From assembly GCF_002407185.1 (NCBI RefSeq), contig NZ_CP023563.1, forward strand, positions 3,596,001 through 3,660,000: DNA of 64,000 bases, given 5' to 3'. Both the position numbers and the translations under genes were made by a program. Each line of letters opens with the position of its first letter. Within the stretch, counting starts at the first letter, position 1. Source of the stretch: Brachybacterium vulturis. Its GTDB lineage: Bacteria; Actinomycetota; Actinomycetes; Actinomycetales; Dermabacteraceae. The notes under the pieces are model-generated. The model was given only the letters and a program-made list of their open reading frames with translations, did not search any database and was not told the DNA's origin. Shown here one piece after another: positions 44,626-53,647 of this stretch.

Positions 44626-45124
44626 GGAACCATGGTGCGCTGTATGTCGGTGTATGTACAGACCGCGCGGGCGGGCGCTGCCGCGGAAGGGCGACGGCGC
44701 GACAGGGCGTCGACGCGCGAGGGAGCCGAGGTTCTCTTCCTCCACAAAGTGCCTTATCTGCAATTCATAGCCCGCTCCCGGCAATCATTGAAGAGTTATG
44801 GAGCAACCCCTTTCTCGCCGCCCAGCACGTCGGGCATTCCCTGCGGCCACCGCTGTTGCGGCAGGCCGCACAGACGATATGCGCTTCCACGGAGGACGGC
44901 ACCTACGACCTGCCCACACTCCTCCCCATGAGGCGTCAGCATCGACGGTTCCTCCACACAGACGGGTTGTCCACAGAACCATTCCTCCACACAGAGTGGT
45001 TATCCACAGATTCGTCCCCATTTGCTGCTGACCCTTCAGTAGCCAGGGGTGTGCGGAATAGGGTTGACGCACCATGTTCGCGGAGTTCGCGGAATGTTCT
45101 GACGCTGGGAAGGGGGTGGAGGTG
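44626..45124. other. 499-bp gene-free region between the AAA ATPase and the DUF222/HNH gene
   Basis: No credible gene on either strand; small open frames have poor codon use. It is less GC-rich than its surroundings, most clearly at 44745-44805. It holds a direct repeat TGTATGT (44641, 44651), a TTCCTCCACA copy at 44737, the DnaA-box-like repeats at 44949-45008 and a TTGACG-like -35 at 45064-45069 ahead of the HNH gene. Confidence 0.75.
44949..45008. repeat. two 33-bp repeats with DnaA-box-like 9-mers
   Basis: Four TCCACA-ending 9-mers in the same direction at 16-17 bp spacing: TCCTCCACA (44950), TTGTCCACA (44967), TCCTCCACA (44983), TTATCCACA (45000). TTATCCACA is the E. coli DnaA consensus and TTGTCCACA the common actinobacterial box; the other two are weak boxes. 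Together they form two 33-bp direct repeats. Confidence 0.7.
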
Positions 45125-46789
45125 ATGGGTGAGTTCGAGGACGAGGAGTTCGGTCGCAAGGGGGCGACCGATGCGACCTCCCGGCGTGTCGGTGCCGGCC
45201 CCGCTGCCGACGCCTCTGGTGAGGTGCCGTCGTGGCGGGTGCGGGCGCGGCGTGTACTGTCCGAGGAGTACATCCTGGAGGAGGTCGAGGCGGGCAGCCT
45301 CGAGGCGGCACGGGTGCTGTCGATGCATCAGACGATGAAGACCAGGGCTCGGCTGTACGCCCATCAGCTCCGTCAGCTCTCCACCTTCTTCCGTGAGGAC
45401 CCCGCCGTGCAGGGGCTGCTGGATGACGCGGACGTGACGGCGTTGAAGGTCGCGACCGGACTGCGGTGCAGCTACTTCCATGCTCGGGCGCAGGTCACCG
45501 ACGCCCACACCGCCGTGGAGTGGATGCCGCTGACGTTCGAGCACCTGCGGGCAGGAGATCTGCCGGAGGCCTGGCATCACTCCCTGATCCGCCACGTCCG
45601 CCGCCTGTCCGAGGACCAGGTCCGGCAGGTCGACGCCCATATGGCCGGTGTGGAGCTGCCGTCGGTGTCGAAGGCGACCTTCGACAAGCAGGTCACCCTC
45701 GCCGTCGCCCTCGCCTTGGCGGGCACGGTCCCGACGCCGCCTTCGGAGTCCCGGGACGTGGAGATCGTGGACGTCAACACCGAGACCGGCACCGCCTCGC
45801 TGTACGTGACGGGTCCGATCCCCGAGATCCAGGCCCTCGCCCACCGGCTCGACATCGCCTCCCGCACCGTGCAGAAGGCCCAACGTGCCGGCCTGGAGGA
45901 CGGAGCCGAGGGCCCACTGCCCTTCGACATCGACGAGAACCTCCACGACCGCGGCAGGGCCCTCTCATTGCGGACGCTGCGGTACGCGATCCTGGTCCAC
46001 TCGGTCCTGGATATCGACCCCGTCCAGGAGACCTCGAGCCCGTACAAGATCCTGGTCACCGTCCCCGCGACCACCCTGCTGGGAGTGGAGGATGCACCCG
46101 CGATGCTGGAGGGGATGACGCCGATTCCCGCGGAGCAGGCGAGGCAGCTCGCGGCTGGGGAGTCGACCTGGCAGCGGATCCTCACCGACCCCCTCACCGG
46201 CGCCCACCTCCCCGTGACCGCGGACACCTACCACCCGACCACGCAGATGCGGCTCCAGCTGCGGCTGCGCCACCCCGTCTGCGCCGTGCCCGGCTGCACT
46301 CGGGCCACGGTGATCGCGGCGGAGGATGACCACATCATCGAATACGACCATGACCACCCCGGCAGAGGCGGCCAGACCAGCCTGTGGAACCTCCACCGGC
46401 TCTGCTGGCTGCACCACAAGCTGAAGACCGCCGGACTGATCGACCCCACCCGCGACCCGGAGGACGACCCCCGCAGCGGGGACGGCTCCACCACCGCAGG
46501 GCCATGGGAGACGAGCTGGACCCTCGACGGAGAGATCCGGACCCGCACCAGAGAGAACACGGATCTCCTCACTCCACACACCGTCGAAGCACTCGAACGT
46601 GCCTGGCGAGTCCATCAACGCGCCCACGCGGACGCAATGCGTCTCCACGCCGAGGAGAAGGCCCGACCCCACGAGGACCGGGCCGCGGAGCAGCGCGCCG
46701 ACGCCTACCGACGCGCCTACCCCAGCCGGCGCTCCCGCCGGATCATCCCTCCCGGGCCCACCCCGGAGGAGACCGACCCTCCCTTCTGA
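45125..46789 (+). CDS. DUF222 / HNH endonuclease domain protein (13E12-repeat type)
   Basis: A 554-residue protein. The N-terminal two thirds are the DUF222 domain (helical, e.g. ARRVLSEEYILEEVEAGSLEAARVLSM); residues about 390-440 form an HNH nuclease fold with CAVPGCTRATVIAAEDDHIIEYDHDHPG, LWNLHRLCWLHHKLK, with paired Cys for zinc. Actinobacteria carry many such genes, some linked to repeats; their role is not known and mobility is only suspected. I chose the ATG at 45125 since AAGGGGGTGGAGGTG precedes it and a -35-like TTGACG lies at 45064; a longer frame from 45074 is possible. Confidence 0.88.
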   Translation: MGEFEDEEFGRKGATDATSRRVGAGPAADASGEVPSWRVRARRVLSEEYILEEVEAGSLEAARVLSMHQTMKTRARLYAHQLRQLSTFFREDPAVQGLLDDADVTALKVATGLRCSYFHARAQVTDAHTAVEWMPLTFEHLRAGDLPEAWHHSLIRHVRRLSEDQVRQVDAHMAGVELPSVSKATFDKQVTLAVALALAGTVPTPPSESRDVEIVDVNTETGTASLYVTGPIPEIQALAHRLDIASRTVQKAQRAGLEDGAEGPLPFDIDENLHDRGRALSLRTLRYAILVHSVLDIDPVQETSSPYKILVTVPATTLLGVEDAPAMLEGMTPIPAEQARQLAAGESTWQRILTDPLTGAHLPVTADTYHPTTQMRLQLRLRHPVCAVPGCTRATVIAAEDDHIIEYDHDHPGRGGQTSLWNLHRLCWLHHKLKTAGLIDPTRDPEDDPRSGDGSTTAGPWETSWTLDGEIRTRTRENTDLLTPHTVEALERAWRVHQRAHADAMRLHAEEKARPHEDRAAEQRADAYRRAYPSRRSRRIIPPGPTPEETDPPF

Positions 46790-46834
46790 TCCGGCGACGG
46801 ACGACGGTGCAGCAGCGCACACCGCACGCCGGCC

Positions 46835-47425
46835 TCAGGAGGCGGTGACCTCCACGCCCGCGACCGCCAGCTCCTGCTCGAGCGCGGGGATCCCCGCCGC
46901 ATGCACGGCGGCGGTCAGATCGCTGAGCACGCGCACCGGTGCACCGGCCGCCACCGCGCCGAGCGCCGTCGCCCGCACACAGAAGTCATAGGCGAGACCC
47001 ACCACGTCGACCCGTTCCCAGTCGCCGGCGGCGAGGAGGTCCTGCACCGATTCACCGGTGGCGACGACCGTGCCCTCGAGAACGCTGTAGGACGGGATGC
47101 CATAGCCCTTCCGCACGATCTCGACCCGCTCCCCCAGCTCCTCGGCGAGCGCCGCCATCTCAGGGTGCAGCGCCGCGCCGGGCGTCTCCGCCACGCAGTG
47201 CACCGGCCAGGTGTCGACGAAGTCCGGTGCAGCGGGCGGCACCGCGAAGTGCCCGCCGTTGTCCGTGTCCCCGCGATGCCAGTCCTAACTGGCCAGGATG
47301 CGGTCGTACCGCTCCCCCTGCGCTCGCACGAGAGCGGCGATCCGGGCTGCGACCCCGGCCCCGCCCTCGACACCGAGCGCGCCGCCCTCGCAGAAGTCGT
47401 TCTGGACATCGACGATGATCAGCAT
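46835..47425 (-). pseudogene. pncA: nicotinamidase interrupted by an in-frame TAG
   Basis: Nicotinamidase turns nicotinamide into nicotinate for NAD salvage. The frame runs from ATG 47425 to 46835 (197 codons) with one stop, TAG, at 47287-47285 (codon 47). The sequence reads DRILAS-stop-DWHRGD; nicotinamidases have Q before DWH, and CAG to TAG is a single change. All key residues are intact on both sides: catalytic Asp6 (IVDVQNDF), metal ligands in DWH...GGHF, Lys in VRKGYG and Cys in YDFCVRATALGA. No frameshift or drift is seen, so the mutation is recent, the stop is read through, or it is a sequencing error. Confidence 0.85.
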
Positions 47426-47554
47426 GCGCGACGACAACGGGGGCTCCTCGCTCCGGTGACAGGGGTTCCGCACCAGGGTACGCAGTGCCCGAGAGACCCG
47501 CCCGCGCGGAGCCTTCCCGCAGTTCCGTCAGCGGTTGCTGGCAGAATCGGCCGC

Positions 47555-49618
47555 ATGTCAGTGCCGCTTCCCCACCCGACCGCGCGCCGCTCCTTCACCC
47601 GGCTGCTCTCCCCGCTGGACCTGGGACGGTTCGAGGTGCGCAACCGGATCGTGATGGGCTCGATGCACGTGGGCCTCGAGGACCGCCCGGCCGATACGAA
47701 GAAGCTCGCCGCCTATCTCGGCGAGCGCGCCCGCGGCGGCGTCGGGCTGATCGTCACCGGCGGCTTCTCCCCCGACCGCACCGGTCGCCTCACCCCGCGC
47801 GGTGCCCAGGCCGAGGCTCGCACCCTGCGCGGCCACCGGGTGATCACCCGCGAGGTCCACGAGGCCGACGGTCGGATCCTGCTGCAGCTGCTGCACGCGG
47901 GCCGCTATGCCTTCCATCCGCTGGCCGCCTCGTCGGCCGCGGGGAAGTCCAAGCTCTCTCCGTTCCGCGCGCGACGGATGACCCGCCGCGGCGTGGGCCG
48001 CACCATCGGGCACTTCGCCGACGCGGCCCGCCTCGCGGTCGAGGCCGGGTACGACGGCGTCGAGATCATGGGCTCCGAGGGCTATCTGCTCAACCAGTTC
48101 CTCGCCCCGGCCACGAATCGGCGCCGGGACCGCTGGGGGCGCGGGGCCGAGGGCCGGCGGGCGCTGCCGCTGGCCGTGGCCGCCGCGGTGCGCGAGGCGA
48201 TCGGCGAGGACGCCCTGCTCAGCTACCGCATCTCCCTGCTGGACCTGGTCCCGGGCGGTCAGACCTGGGAGGAGACCACCGCTCTCGCGCACGGCCTCAC
48301 CGAGCGCGGTGTGGATGTGCTCTCCTCCGGCATCGGCTGGCACGAGGCACGGGTCCCCACGATCGTCACCTCCGTGCCGCGCGCCGCCTTCGCCGAGAAC
48401 GCAGCGGCGCTGCGCGAACTGGTCGATGTGCCGGTCATCGCCTCGAACCGGATCCACGATCCCGCAGTCGCCGAGGAGGTCCTCGCCGGCGGTCAGGCGG
48501 ATCTGGTCTCCATGGCCCGCCCGCTGCTCGCGGACCCCCACCTGCCCCGCAAGCTCGCCGAGGACCGTGCCGCGCAGGTCGTCGCCTGCATCTCCTGCAA
48601 CCAGGCCTGCCTGGACAAGGTGTTCGTCGGGAAGCGGGCCAGCTGCCTGGTCAACCCCCGCGCCGGGTACGAGACGGAGCTGGTGCTGAAGCCCGTGATC
48701 GAGCGGCGGGCCCGCAAGGTCGCCGTCGTCGGTGCGGGACCCGCCGGGCTCGAGGCGGCCCTCGCCGCCGCTGAGCGCGGCCACATCGTCACCCTCTTCG
48801 AGGCCACCGCCGAGCTCGGCGGGCAGCTGCGGCTGGCCGCCCGCATCCCCGGCAAGGAGGACTACGCCCAGGCGCTGCAGTCCTGGCGGATGCGGCTGGC
48901 GGCCGCGGGCGTCGGGATCCGCCTGGAGACCCGGCCCACGCCCGGTGACCTGGCCGGCTTCCACGACGTCATCGTCGCCACCGGGGTCACCCCGCGCGAG
49001 ATCACGCTGCCGGCCGACGGCGGGCCGCAGGTGATCAGCTACGCCGATCTGCTCGAGGGCCGGGCCGAGGCCGGGCCGCGGGTGGCGATCATCGGCGCGG
49101 GCGGGATCGGGGTGGACGTGGCCGAGTTCCTCAGCGCCCCGCGCCCCTCCCCCAGCCTGGACGTCGCCGCCTGGAAGCAGCACTGGGGCGTCGTCGCGGC
49201 CGATGCGGAGCACCGCGGCGGCGTCACCTCGCGTCCGCTCGAGGAGCCGCGGCGCGAGGTCCACCTGCTGCAGCGCAAGGAGACCCGGATCGGTGCGGGG
49301 CTCGGCCGCACCACCGGGTGGGTGCATCGGGCGGAGCTGCGCCACGCCGGCGTGATCCAGCACCGCGGCGTGACCTACCGCCACGTCGACGAGCACGGCC
49401 TGCACCTCACCGAGGACGCGCAGGAGACGGTGCTCGCGGTGGACACCATCGTGGTCTGCGCCGGGCAGGTGAGCGTGGACGAGCTGGCCCACCAGGTGAG
49501 CGCCGCCCGCAAGGGCCGCACCCCGCGGGTGCACGTGATCGGCGGGGCCGACGTCGCCGCGGAGCTGGACGCCGAGCGGGCGATCCGTCAGGCGGTCGAG
49601 GTGGCGGCGGGGCTGTAG
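47555..49618 (+). CDS. NADH:flavin oxidoreductase, 2,4-dienoyl-CoA reductase (FadH) type
   Basis: A 687-residue fusion. Residues 15-330 form the FMN TIM barrel (RNRIVMGSMHVGL, LLQLLHAGRYA, YDGVEIMGSEGYLLNQFLAPATNRRRDRWG, SMARPLLADP). A 4Fe-4S cluster follows (CISCNQACLDKVFVGKRASC, Cys at about 346, 349, 353, 365), then an NAD/FAD part with VVGAGPAGLEAA and IIGAGGIGVDVAEFL. This is the E. coli FadH layout, which reduces double bonds of unsaturated acyl-CoA; related enzymes act on other enones or on trimethylamine. The ATG at 47555 has a CAGAAT hexamer ending 7 nt upstream. Confidence 0.9.
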   Translation: MSVPLPHPTARRSFTRLLSPLDLGRFEVRNRIVMGSMHVGLEDRPADTKKLAAYLGERARGGVGLIVTGGFSPDRTGRLTPRGAQAEARTLRGHRVITREVHEADGRILLQLLHAGRYAFHPLAASSAAGKSKLSPFRARRMTRRGVGRTIGHFADAARLAVEAGYDGVEIMGSEGYLLNQFLAPATNRRRDRWGRGAEGRRALPLAVAAAVREAIGEDALLSYRISLLDLVPGGQTWEETTALAHGLTERGVDVLSSGIGWHEARVPTIVTSVPRAAFAENAAALRELVDVPVIASNRIHDPAVAEEVLAGGQADLVSMARPLLADPHLPRKLAEDRAAQVVACISCNQACLDKVFVGKRASCLVNPRAGYETELVLKPVIERRARKVAVVGAGPAGLEAALAAAERGHIVTLFEATAELGGQLRLAARIPGKEDYAQALQSWRMRLAAAGVGIRLETRPTPGDLAGFHDVIVATGVTPREITLPADGGPQVISYADLLEGRAEAGPRVAIIGAGGIGVDVAEFLSAPRPSPSLDVAAWKQHWGVVAADAEHRGGVTSRPLEEPRREVHLLQRKETRIGAGLGRTTGWVHRAELRHAGVIQHRGVTYRHVDEHGLHLTEDAQETVLAVDTIVVCAGQVSVDELAHQVSAARKGRTPRVHVIGGADVAAELDAERAIRQAVEVAAGL

Positions 49619-49666
49619 GGCCCGCGCCCTGGACAGGACGCCGGCGGAGGGGAAGGATCACGGGGC

Positions 49667-50143
49667 ATGAGCTCCTCCGCCGAGTCCGATCTGCTCCAGC
49701 ACGCCGTCGACCTGGCGACCGCCAACGTCGATGCCGGGGGCGGCCCGTTCGGTGCGGTCATCGTCATGGCCGGTGGCCGGCGGTTCGAGGGCGTCAACCG
49801 GGTCACCGCGCACCACGACCCGACCGCGCACGCCGAGGTCGCGGCGATCCGTGAGGCCTGTCGGCAGCTCGGCGGCCATGAGCTGCGCGGCGCGGTGCTC
49901 TATGCCAGCTGCGAGCCGTGCCCGATGTGCCTGGCCGCCGCGCTGTGGGCGCGCATCGAGCGAGTGGTGTTCGCCGCCGGGCGGGACGATGCGACACGGG
50001 CGGGCTTCGACGACGCGATGATCTACGAGTTCTTCGAATCTCCGATCCACCGCGGGAGGCTGCCCACGGCGCAGCACCGTCATGTGGAGGCGATCGCGCC
50101 GTTCGAGGCGTGGCGGGCGTACGAGGGCCGCATGGAGTACTGA
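49667..50143 (+). CDS. cytidine deaminase-fold nucleobase deaminase (guanine deaminase-like)
   Basis: A 158-residue zinc enzyme. The metal site is HAE (TAHAEVAAI) plus PCPMC (SCEPCPMCLAAALWA), and the C-terminus has YEFFESP and ends in a conserved aromatic tail (RAYEGRMEY), as in B. subtilis GuaD-type guanine deaminases. It is unrelated in fold to the amidohydrolase guanine deaminase at 10649-11995, so the two would be isofunctional only if substrates agree; a role in another base or in cytosine/ammelide deamination is possible. Start at 49667 has GGAGGGGAAGG upstream. Confidence 0.85.
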   Translation: MSSSAESDLLQHAVDLATANVDAGGGPFGAVIVMAGGRRFEGVNRVTAHHDPTAHAEVAAIREACRQLGGHELRGAVLYASCEPCPMCLAAALWARIERVVFAAGRDDATRAGFDDAMIYEFFESPIHRGRLPTAQHRHVEAIAPFEAWRAYEGRMEY

Positions 50144-50160
50144 GCCCGTCCTGCTCCGGG

Positions 50161-52053
50161 TCAGATCCCCTCGAGCACCTCGCGGGCGATCGGCCCGGCG
50201 GTGACCGAGCCGTAGCTGCCGTCCTCGACGAACGCCACCACCACCAGGTCGCCCTGGGCCACGATCACCCAGGAGTGGAGCGCCAGCTCTCCGTCCTCGT
50301 CCACCCACTCGGCGGTGCCGGTCTTGCCGATCACGGGCTCGCCGGGCAGGTCCGCGAACTCGTCGAGGCTGCCGTCGGTGACCACGCCGCGCAGCATCTC
50401 CTGCATCTGCGCGGCCTCCTGATCGGTGAGCGGGGTGGGCACCTCGGGGGTGCTCGGCTGCCGGTCGGCGAGGATCCGCGGCGCGACGGTCTCCCCGTGC
50501 TGGACGCTCGCGAGCACCACCGCCATCGACAGCGGTGAGGTGAGCACGCGGCCCTGGCCCATCATCGCCGCGGCATGCTCGGCCCCGGTGTCCTCCGGGT
50601 CCACGGAGCCCATGAAGGCCTCGAGGCCCGCCGGCGGCTCCTGGCCGATGCCCAGCGTGGTCGCGGCACCGGCGAGGGCGCGCTGGTCCACCGTCTCGTG
50701 CTGCAGCAGCATCGCGGTGTTGCAGGAGTGGGCGATCGCGGAGCGCAGCGGCATCGACCCGAACAGGGAGGGGTCCATCGAGTCGGCGTTCTTGAAGCTG
50801 CGCCCGGCGACGACCGCGGTCTCGGGGCACTGGACCTCGGTGTCCGGGGTGAGTCCCGCGCGCAGCAGGGACAGCGCGGTGACGGCCTTGAAGGTCGAGC
50901 CCGGGGCGTACCGGCCGACGAGCCCCACCGGATAGGACTGGCCGGTCGGCCCGAGCGCCGAGGCGAGCACGTCCCCGGTCGAGGGCTGCAGCACGATCAC
51001 GGCCGACGGCGAGTCCTCGTCGGCGATCGCGGCGGTGGCCAGGCGCTGCACGTCGTCGTCCAGCGTGGTGCGCACCGCGGTGCCGCCGACCGGTTCGATC
51101 CGGTGCAGGGAACGGGAGGTGCCGGTGTCCTCGTCGACCGCGCGGACCTCGAGGCCGGGGGTGCCGAGGACCTCGTCGCGGGCCGCGGCGATCACACCTC
51201 CGCTGGGGACCAGGTCCCCGGCCTCGAGCTCTCCGTCGGAGTCCTCGATGTCCTCGGCACTGGCCTCCCGCAGGGAGCCGAGCACACCCGGCGCGTAACC
51301 GCGCTCGACGGCCAGGGGCCGGGTCCCGTCCACGGCGAGGTACCCGGTGACCTGCGCGGCCTCGTCCAGCGGGTAGTCACCGGCGGTCTCCTCGCGGATG
51401 GTCAGCGCCGCGACGAAGGCCTCCGGGCCGTGGTCCGTGACGCTCTGCGCGTAACGGTCGGCGTCGATGCCCAGCAGTGCGGCGAGGTCCCGTGCGGCGG
51501 AGTCCAGCTCGCCCGCGGCCAGCTGGGTCTTGTCCAGGCCCAGTGTGATCACCGGCAGCTCGCTGAACAGCACTGTGCCCTCACGGTCGGTGATGCTGCC
51601 GAGCTCAGGGTCGAGGGTGGTGAGCGCGAGGTGCTCGCTCGCGGTGAGAGCGGGGGCGTAGGCCGCGGGGTCGAGATCGGCCGTCCAACCGTCCTCGCCG
51701 CGGCGCAGAGTCGCGTCCGTGGTGTATTCCCAGGTCCCGGCCTCGTCCGGGAGGGTCCAGGTCCAGGCGAGGGTGGCGGTGCGGGTGCCGTCCTGGGCGC
51801 TGCCGGGATCGGCGAGGGCCACCTGCGCCGTGGCGCCGGCCTCGAGCAGCGGGCCGAGGATCCGGTCGTGCTCAGCCTGGTCCGGGGCCTCGCCCGTCGA
51901 GAGCGCGGCGGCCAGCTCCGCGGCCTCCTGCTCACCGGAGCCGAAGCGGTCGCGCCACAGCAGCGACCCGACCACGAGGGCCGCGATCGCGAGCAGGGCG
52001 AGCAGTGCGAGGAGTGCGCCGCGGCGGCGCGGCGCGGCGGAGGCGGGGGTCAT
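50161..52053 (-). CDS. class B penicillin-binding protein
   Basis: A 630-residue peptidoglycan transpeptidase. One N-terminal membrane segment (about 12-33) is followed by an NTF2-like (MecA-N) domain, a PBP dimer domain and the transpeptidase domain. The motifs are GSTFK (catalytic Ser near 386), SCN (AHSCNTAM) and KTG (GKTGTAEW). It cross-links cell-wall stem peptides outside the membrane; the NTF2-like domain is also found in low-affinity PBPs such as MecA/PBP2a and in many actinobacterial PbpA-like proteins. No resistance can be claimed from this. Start at 52053; divergent from the PfkB gene. Confidence 0.93.
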   Translation of the reverse strand: MTPASAAPRRRGALLALLALLAIAALVVGSLLWRDRFGSGEQEAAELAAALSTGEAPDQAEHDRILGPLLEAGATAQVALADPGSAQDGTRTATLAWTWTLPDEAGTWEYTTDATLRRGEDGWTADLDPAAYAPALTASEHLALTTLDPELGSITDREGTVLFSELPVITLGLDKTQLAAGELDSAARDLAALLGIDADRYAQSVTDHGPEAFVAALTIREETAGDYPLDEAAQVTGYLAVDGTRPLAVERGYAPGVLGSLREASAEDIEDSDGELEAGDLVPSGGVIAAARDEVLGTPGLEVRAVDEDTGTSRSLHRIEPVGGTAVRTTLDDDVQRLATAAIADEDSPSAVIVLQPSTGDVLASALGPTGQSYPVGLVGRYAPGSTFKAVTALSLLRAGLTPDTEVQCPETAVVAGRSFKNADSMDPSLFGSMPLRSAIAHSCNTAMLLQHETVDQRALAGAATTLGIGQEPPAGLEAFMGSVDPEDTGAEHAAAMMGQGRVLTSPLSMAVVLASVQHGETVAPRILADRQPSTPEVPTPLTDQEAAQMQEMLRGVVTDGSLDEFADLPGEPVIGKTGTAEWVDEDGELALHSWVIVAQGDLVVVAFVEDGSYGSVTAGPIAREVLEGI

Positions 52054-52070
52054 CGCCCCATGCTCCCACC

Positions 52071-52076
52071 TAGACT
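52071..52076 (+). promoter_or_regulatory. -10 hexamer TAGACT, leaderless promoter of the PfkB kinase gene
   Basis: TAnnnT ending 7 nt before the ATG at 52084. No Shine-Dalgarno sequence lies between. Confidence 0.5.
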
Positions 52077-52083
52077 CGGGCGC

Positions 52084-52995
52084 ATGTCCCGCGTGCTCCA
52101 CACCGCCCAGGCGCTCGTCGACGTCATCCTCGAGATCGATGACCTCCCGCCGCGCGGTGGCAATGCCAACGTGCGCCGCGAGCAGAAGTACGCCGGCGGC
52201 GCCGTCACCACACTGCTCGCCGCCGCGCGCACGGGAGCGGTGGCGGTGCACGGCGGGGCGCACGGCACCGGCCCGTACGGCGACCTGATCCGGGAGGCGC
52301 TGGCCCGGGACGGGGTGGCCCTCTCCGACGCGCCCCGGCCCGACGCCGACACCGGGTACTGCACGGTGCTGCTGGAGCCGTCGGCCGAACGGACCTTCCT
52401 CACCGTGTACGGGGCGGAGCGGCAGATCACCGCCGCCTCGCTCGCGAGCCTCGACCCGCAGGTCGGGGACCTGGTGTGCGTCTCCGGGTACAGCCTGTTC
52501 GAGCCCACCCGGGAGCCGCTGCTGGAGTTCCTCGAGGCGCTGCCCGCGGGCGTGGACGTGGTGCTCGATCCCGGTGACCCCTTCGCGGACTTCCCGCGCG
52601 AGGTCCAGGAGCGGGTGCTGGCCCGCACCACGGTGTGGACATCGAACGCCGACGAGGCGCGGGCGCTCACCGACCTCGATGCGCTCCAGGACACCCCGGA
52701 GGCGCTCCGTCGCCGCCTGCGTCCCGGGGCGGTCGTGATCGTGCGCGACGGCGACCGCGGCTGCCTGGTGTTCCATCACGGTCGCGGCACCGAGATCCCC
52801 GCGTTCCCGATGACGCCCGTGGACACCAACGGCGCCGGCGACACCCACACCGGGGTGCTGCTGGCCGAGCGGGCGCTCGGTGCGGACTGGGAATCCGCCG
52901 CCACCCGGGCGAACGCTGCGGCGGCGATCGTGGTGACCCGGCGCGGGACCGAGAGCGCCCCCACCCGCGCCGAGGTCGACGCGTTCCTCTCCTGA
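52084..52995 (+). CDS. PfkB family carbohydrate kinase
   Basis: A 303-residue kinase of the ribokinase/fructokinase family. The C-terminal signature DTNGAGDTHTGVL holds the catalytic Asp (GAGD), with RDGDRGC and the N-terminal GGAVTTLLAAAR adding support. It phosphorylates a sugar or nucleoside; the substrate (ribose, fructose, adenosine, tagatose-6-phosphate) cannot be told. The start ATG at 52084 has a -10 hexamer 7 nt upstream. The next gene follows after 98 nt. Confidence 0.88.
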   Translation: MSRVLHTAQALVDVILEIDDLPPRGGNANVRREQKYAGGAVTTLLAAARTGAVAVHGGAHGTGPYGDLIREALARDGVALSDAPRPDADTGYCTVLLEPSAERTFLTVYGAERQITAASLASLDPQVGDLVCVSGYSLFEPTREPLLEFLEALPAGVDVVLDPGDPFADFPREVQERVLARTTVWTSNADEARALTDLDALQDTPEALRRRLRPGAVVIVRDGDRGCLVFHHGRGTEIPAFPMTPVDTNGAGDTHTGVLLAERALGADWESAATRANAAAAIVVTRRGTESAPTRAEVDAFLS

Positions 52996-53093
52996 GCGAC
53001 GAGCTGCGAGGGACGAGCGGCGGTCCCGGCTCGCGTCCAGGACCGAGCCCTACGATGGAGGCGCACGTCACCTTCGTTCCGAGTCAGGAGATC

Positions 53094-53582
53094 ATGGCCG
53101 AGCCGACCTTCCACGACTTCTCCGCGCTCACCATCGACGGTGCGCGCCAGGAGATGAGTGAGTACCGCGGGCGTCTGGTCCTCGTCGTCAACATCGCCAC
53201 CGAGTGCGCCTTCACCCCGCAGCTGACGAGCCTGCAGGAGCTGACGGACCGCTACGCCGAGCACGGCTTCACGGTGCTCGGCTTCCCCTCGGACCAGTTC
53301 CATCAGGACCCCGGCACCGACGAGGAGACGCACGAGATCTGCAACTCCACCTACGACGTCCGATTCCCGCTGTTCTCGCAGATCGACGTCAACGGGCCCA
53401 CCGCGCATCCGCTGTGGAGGTGGATGTGCGCGCAGAAGGCCGGGGTGATCGGGGGGCGCATCGCCTGGAACTTCACCAAGTTCCTCATCGACGGGGAGGG
53501 GAAGGTGCTGCGGCGGTACGCCCCCCTGGTCCCGCCCGTACGGATCGCCCGACGGATCGAGAGCGAGCTCGATCTGCGGTGA
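53094..53582 (+). CDS. glutathione peroxidase family protein (thiol peroxidase)
   Basis: A 162-residue peroxidase. The redox Cys is in NIATECAFTPQLTSLQ, Gln in GFPSDQF (the family has GFPCNQF; the second Cys is Ser here) and Trp in WNFTKFLID. Bacterial members reduce hydroperoxides using thioredoxin or mycothiol-linked electrons rather than glutathione. The start at 53094 has CAGGAG upstream and a TACGAT hexamer at 53051-53056; a start at 53055 would overlap the hexamer. Confidence 0.9.
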   Translation: MAEPTFHDFSALTIDGARQEMSEYRGRLVLVVNIATECAFTPQLTSLQELTDRYAEHGFTVLGFPSDQFHQDPGTDEETHEICNSTYDVRFPLFSQIDVNGPTAHPLWRWMCAQKAGVIGGRIAWNFTKFLIDGEGKVLRRYAPLVPPVRIARRIESELDLR

Positions 53583-53647
53583 CCGGAACCCACCGCGGTT
53601 GGTAGCGTGGGTCACAGACTTCACCACTAGAGAAAGAGGGGGAACAC

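Noticed and set aside
44949-45008. Chromosomal oriC
   Set aside because: Actinobacterial oriC lies between dnaA and dnaN, which are absent here, and four boxes are few; kept only as a DnaA-box-like cluster.
44949-45008. CRISPR array
   Set aside because: Only two repeat copies, and the repeat units abut with no spacers between them; no cas genes anywhere in the window.
50161-52053. Penicillin-resistance determinant (MecA)
   Set aside because: The NTF2-like domain is common in actinobacterial PBPs; sequence alone gives no evidence for beta-lactam resistance.
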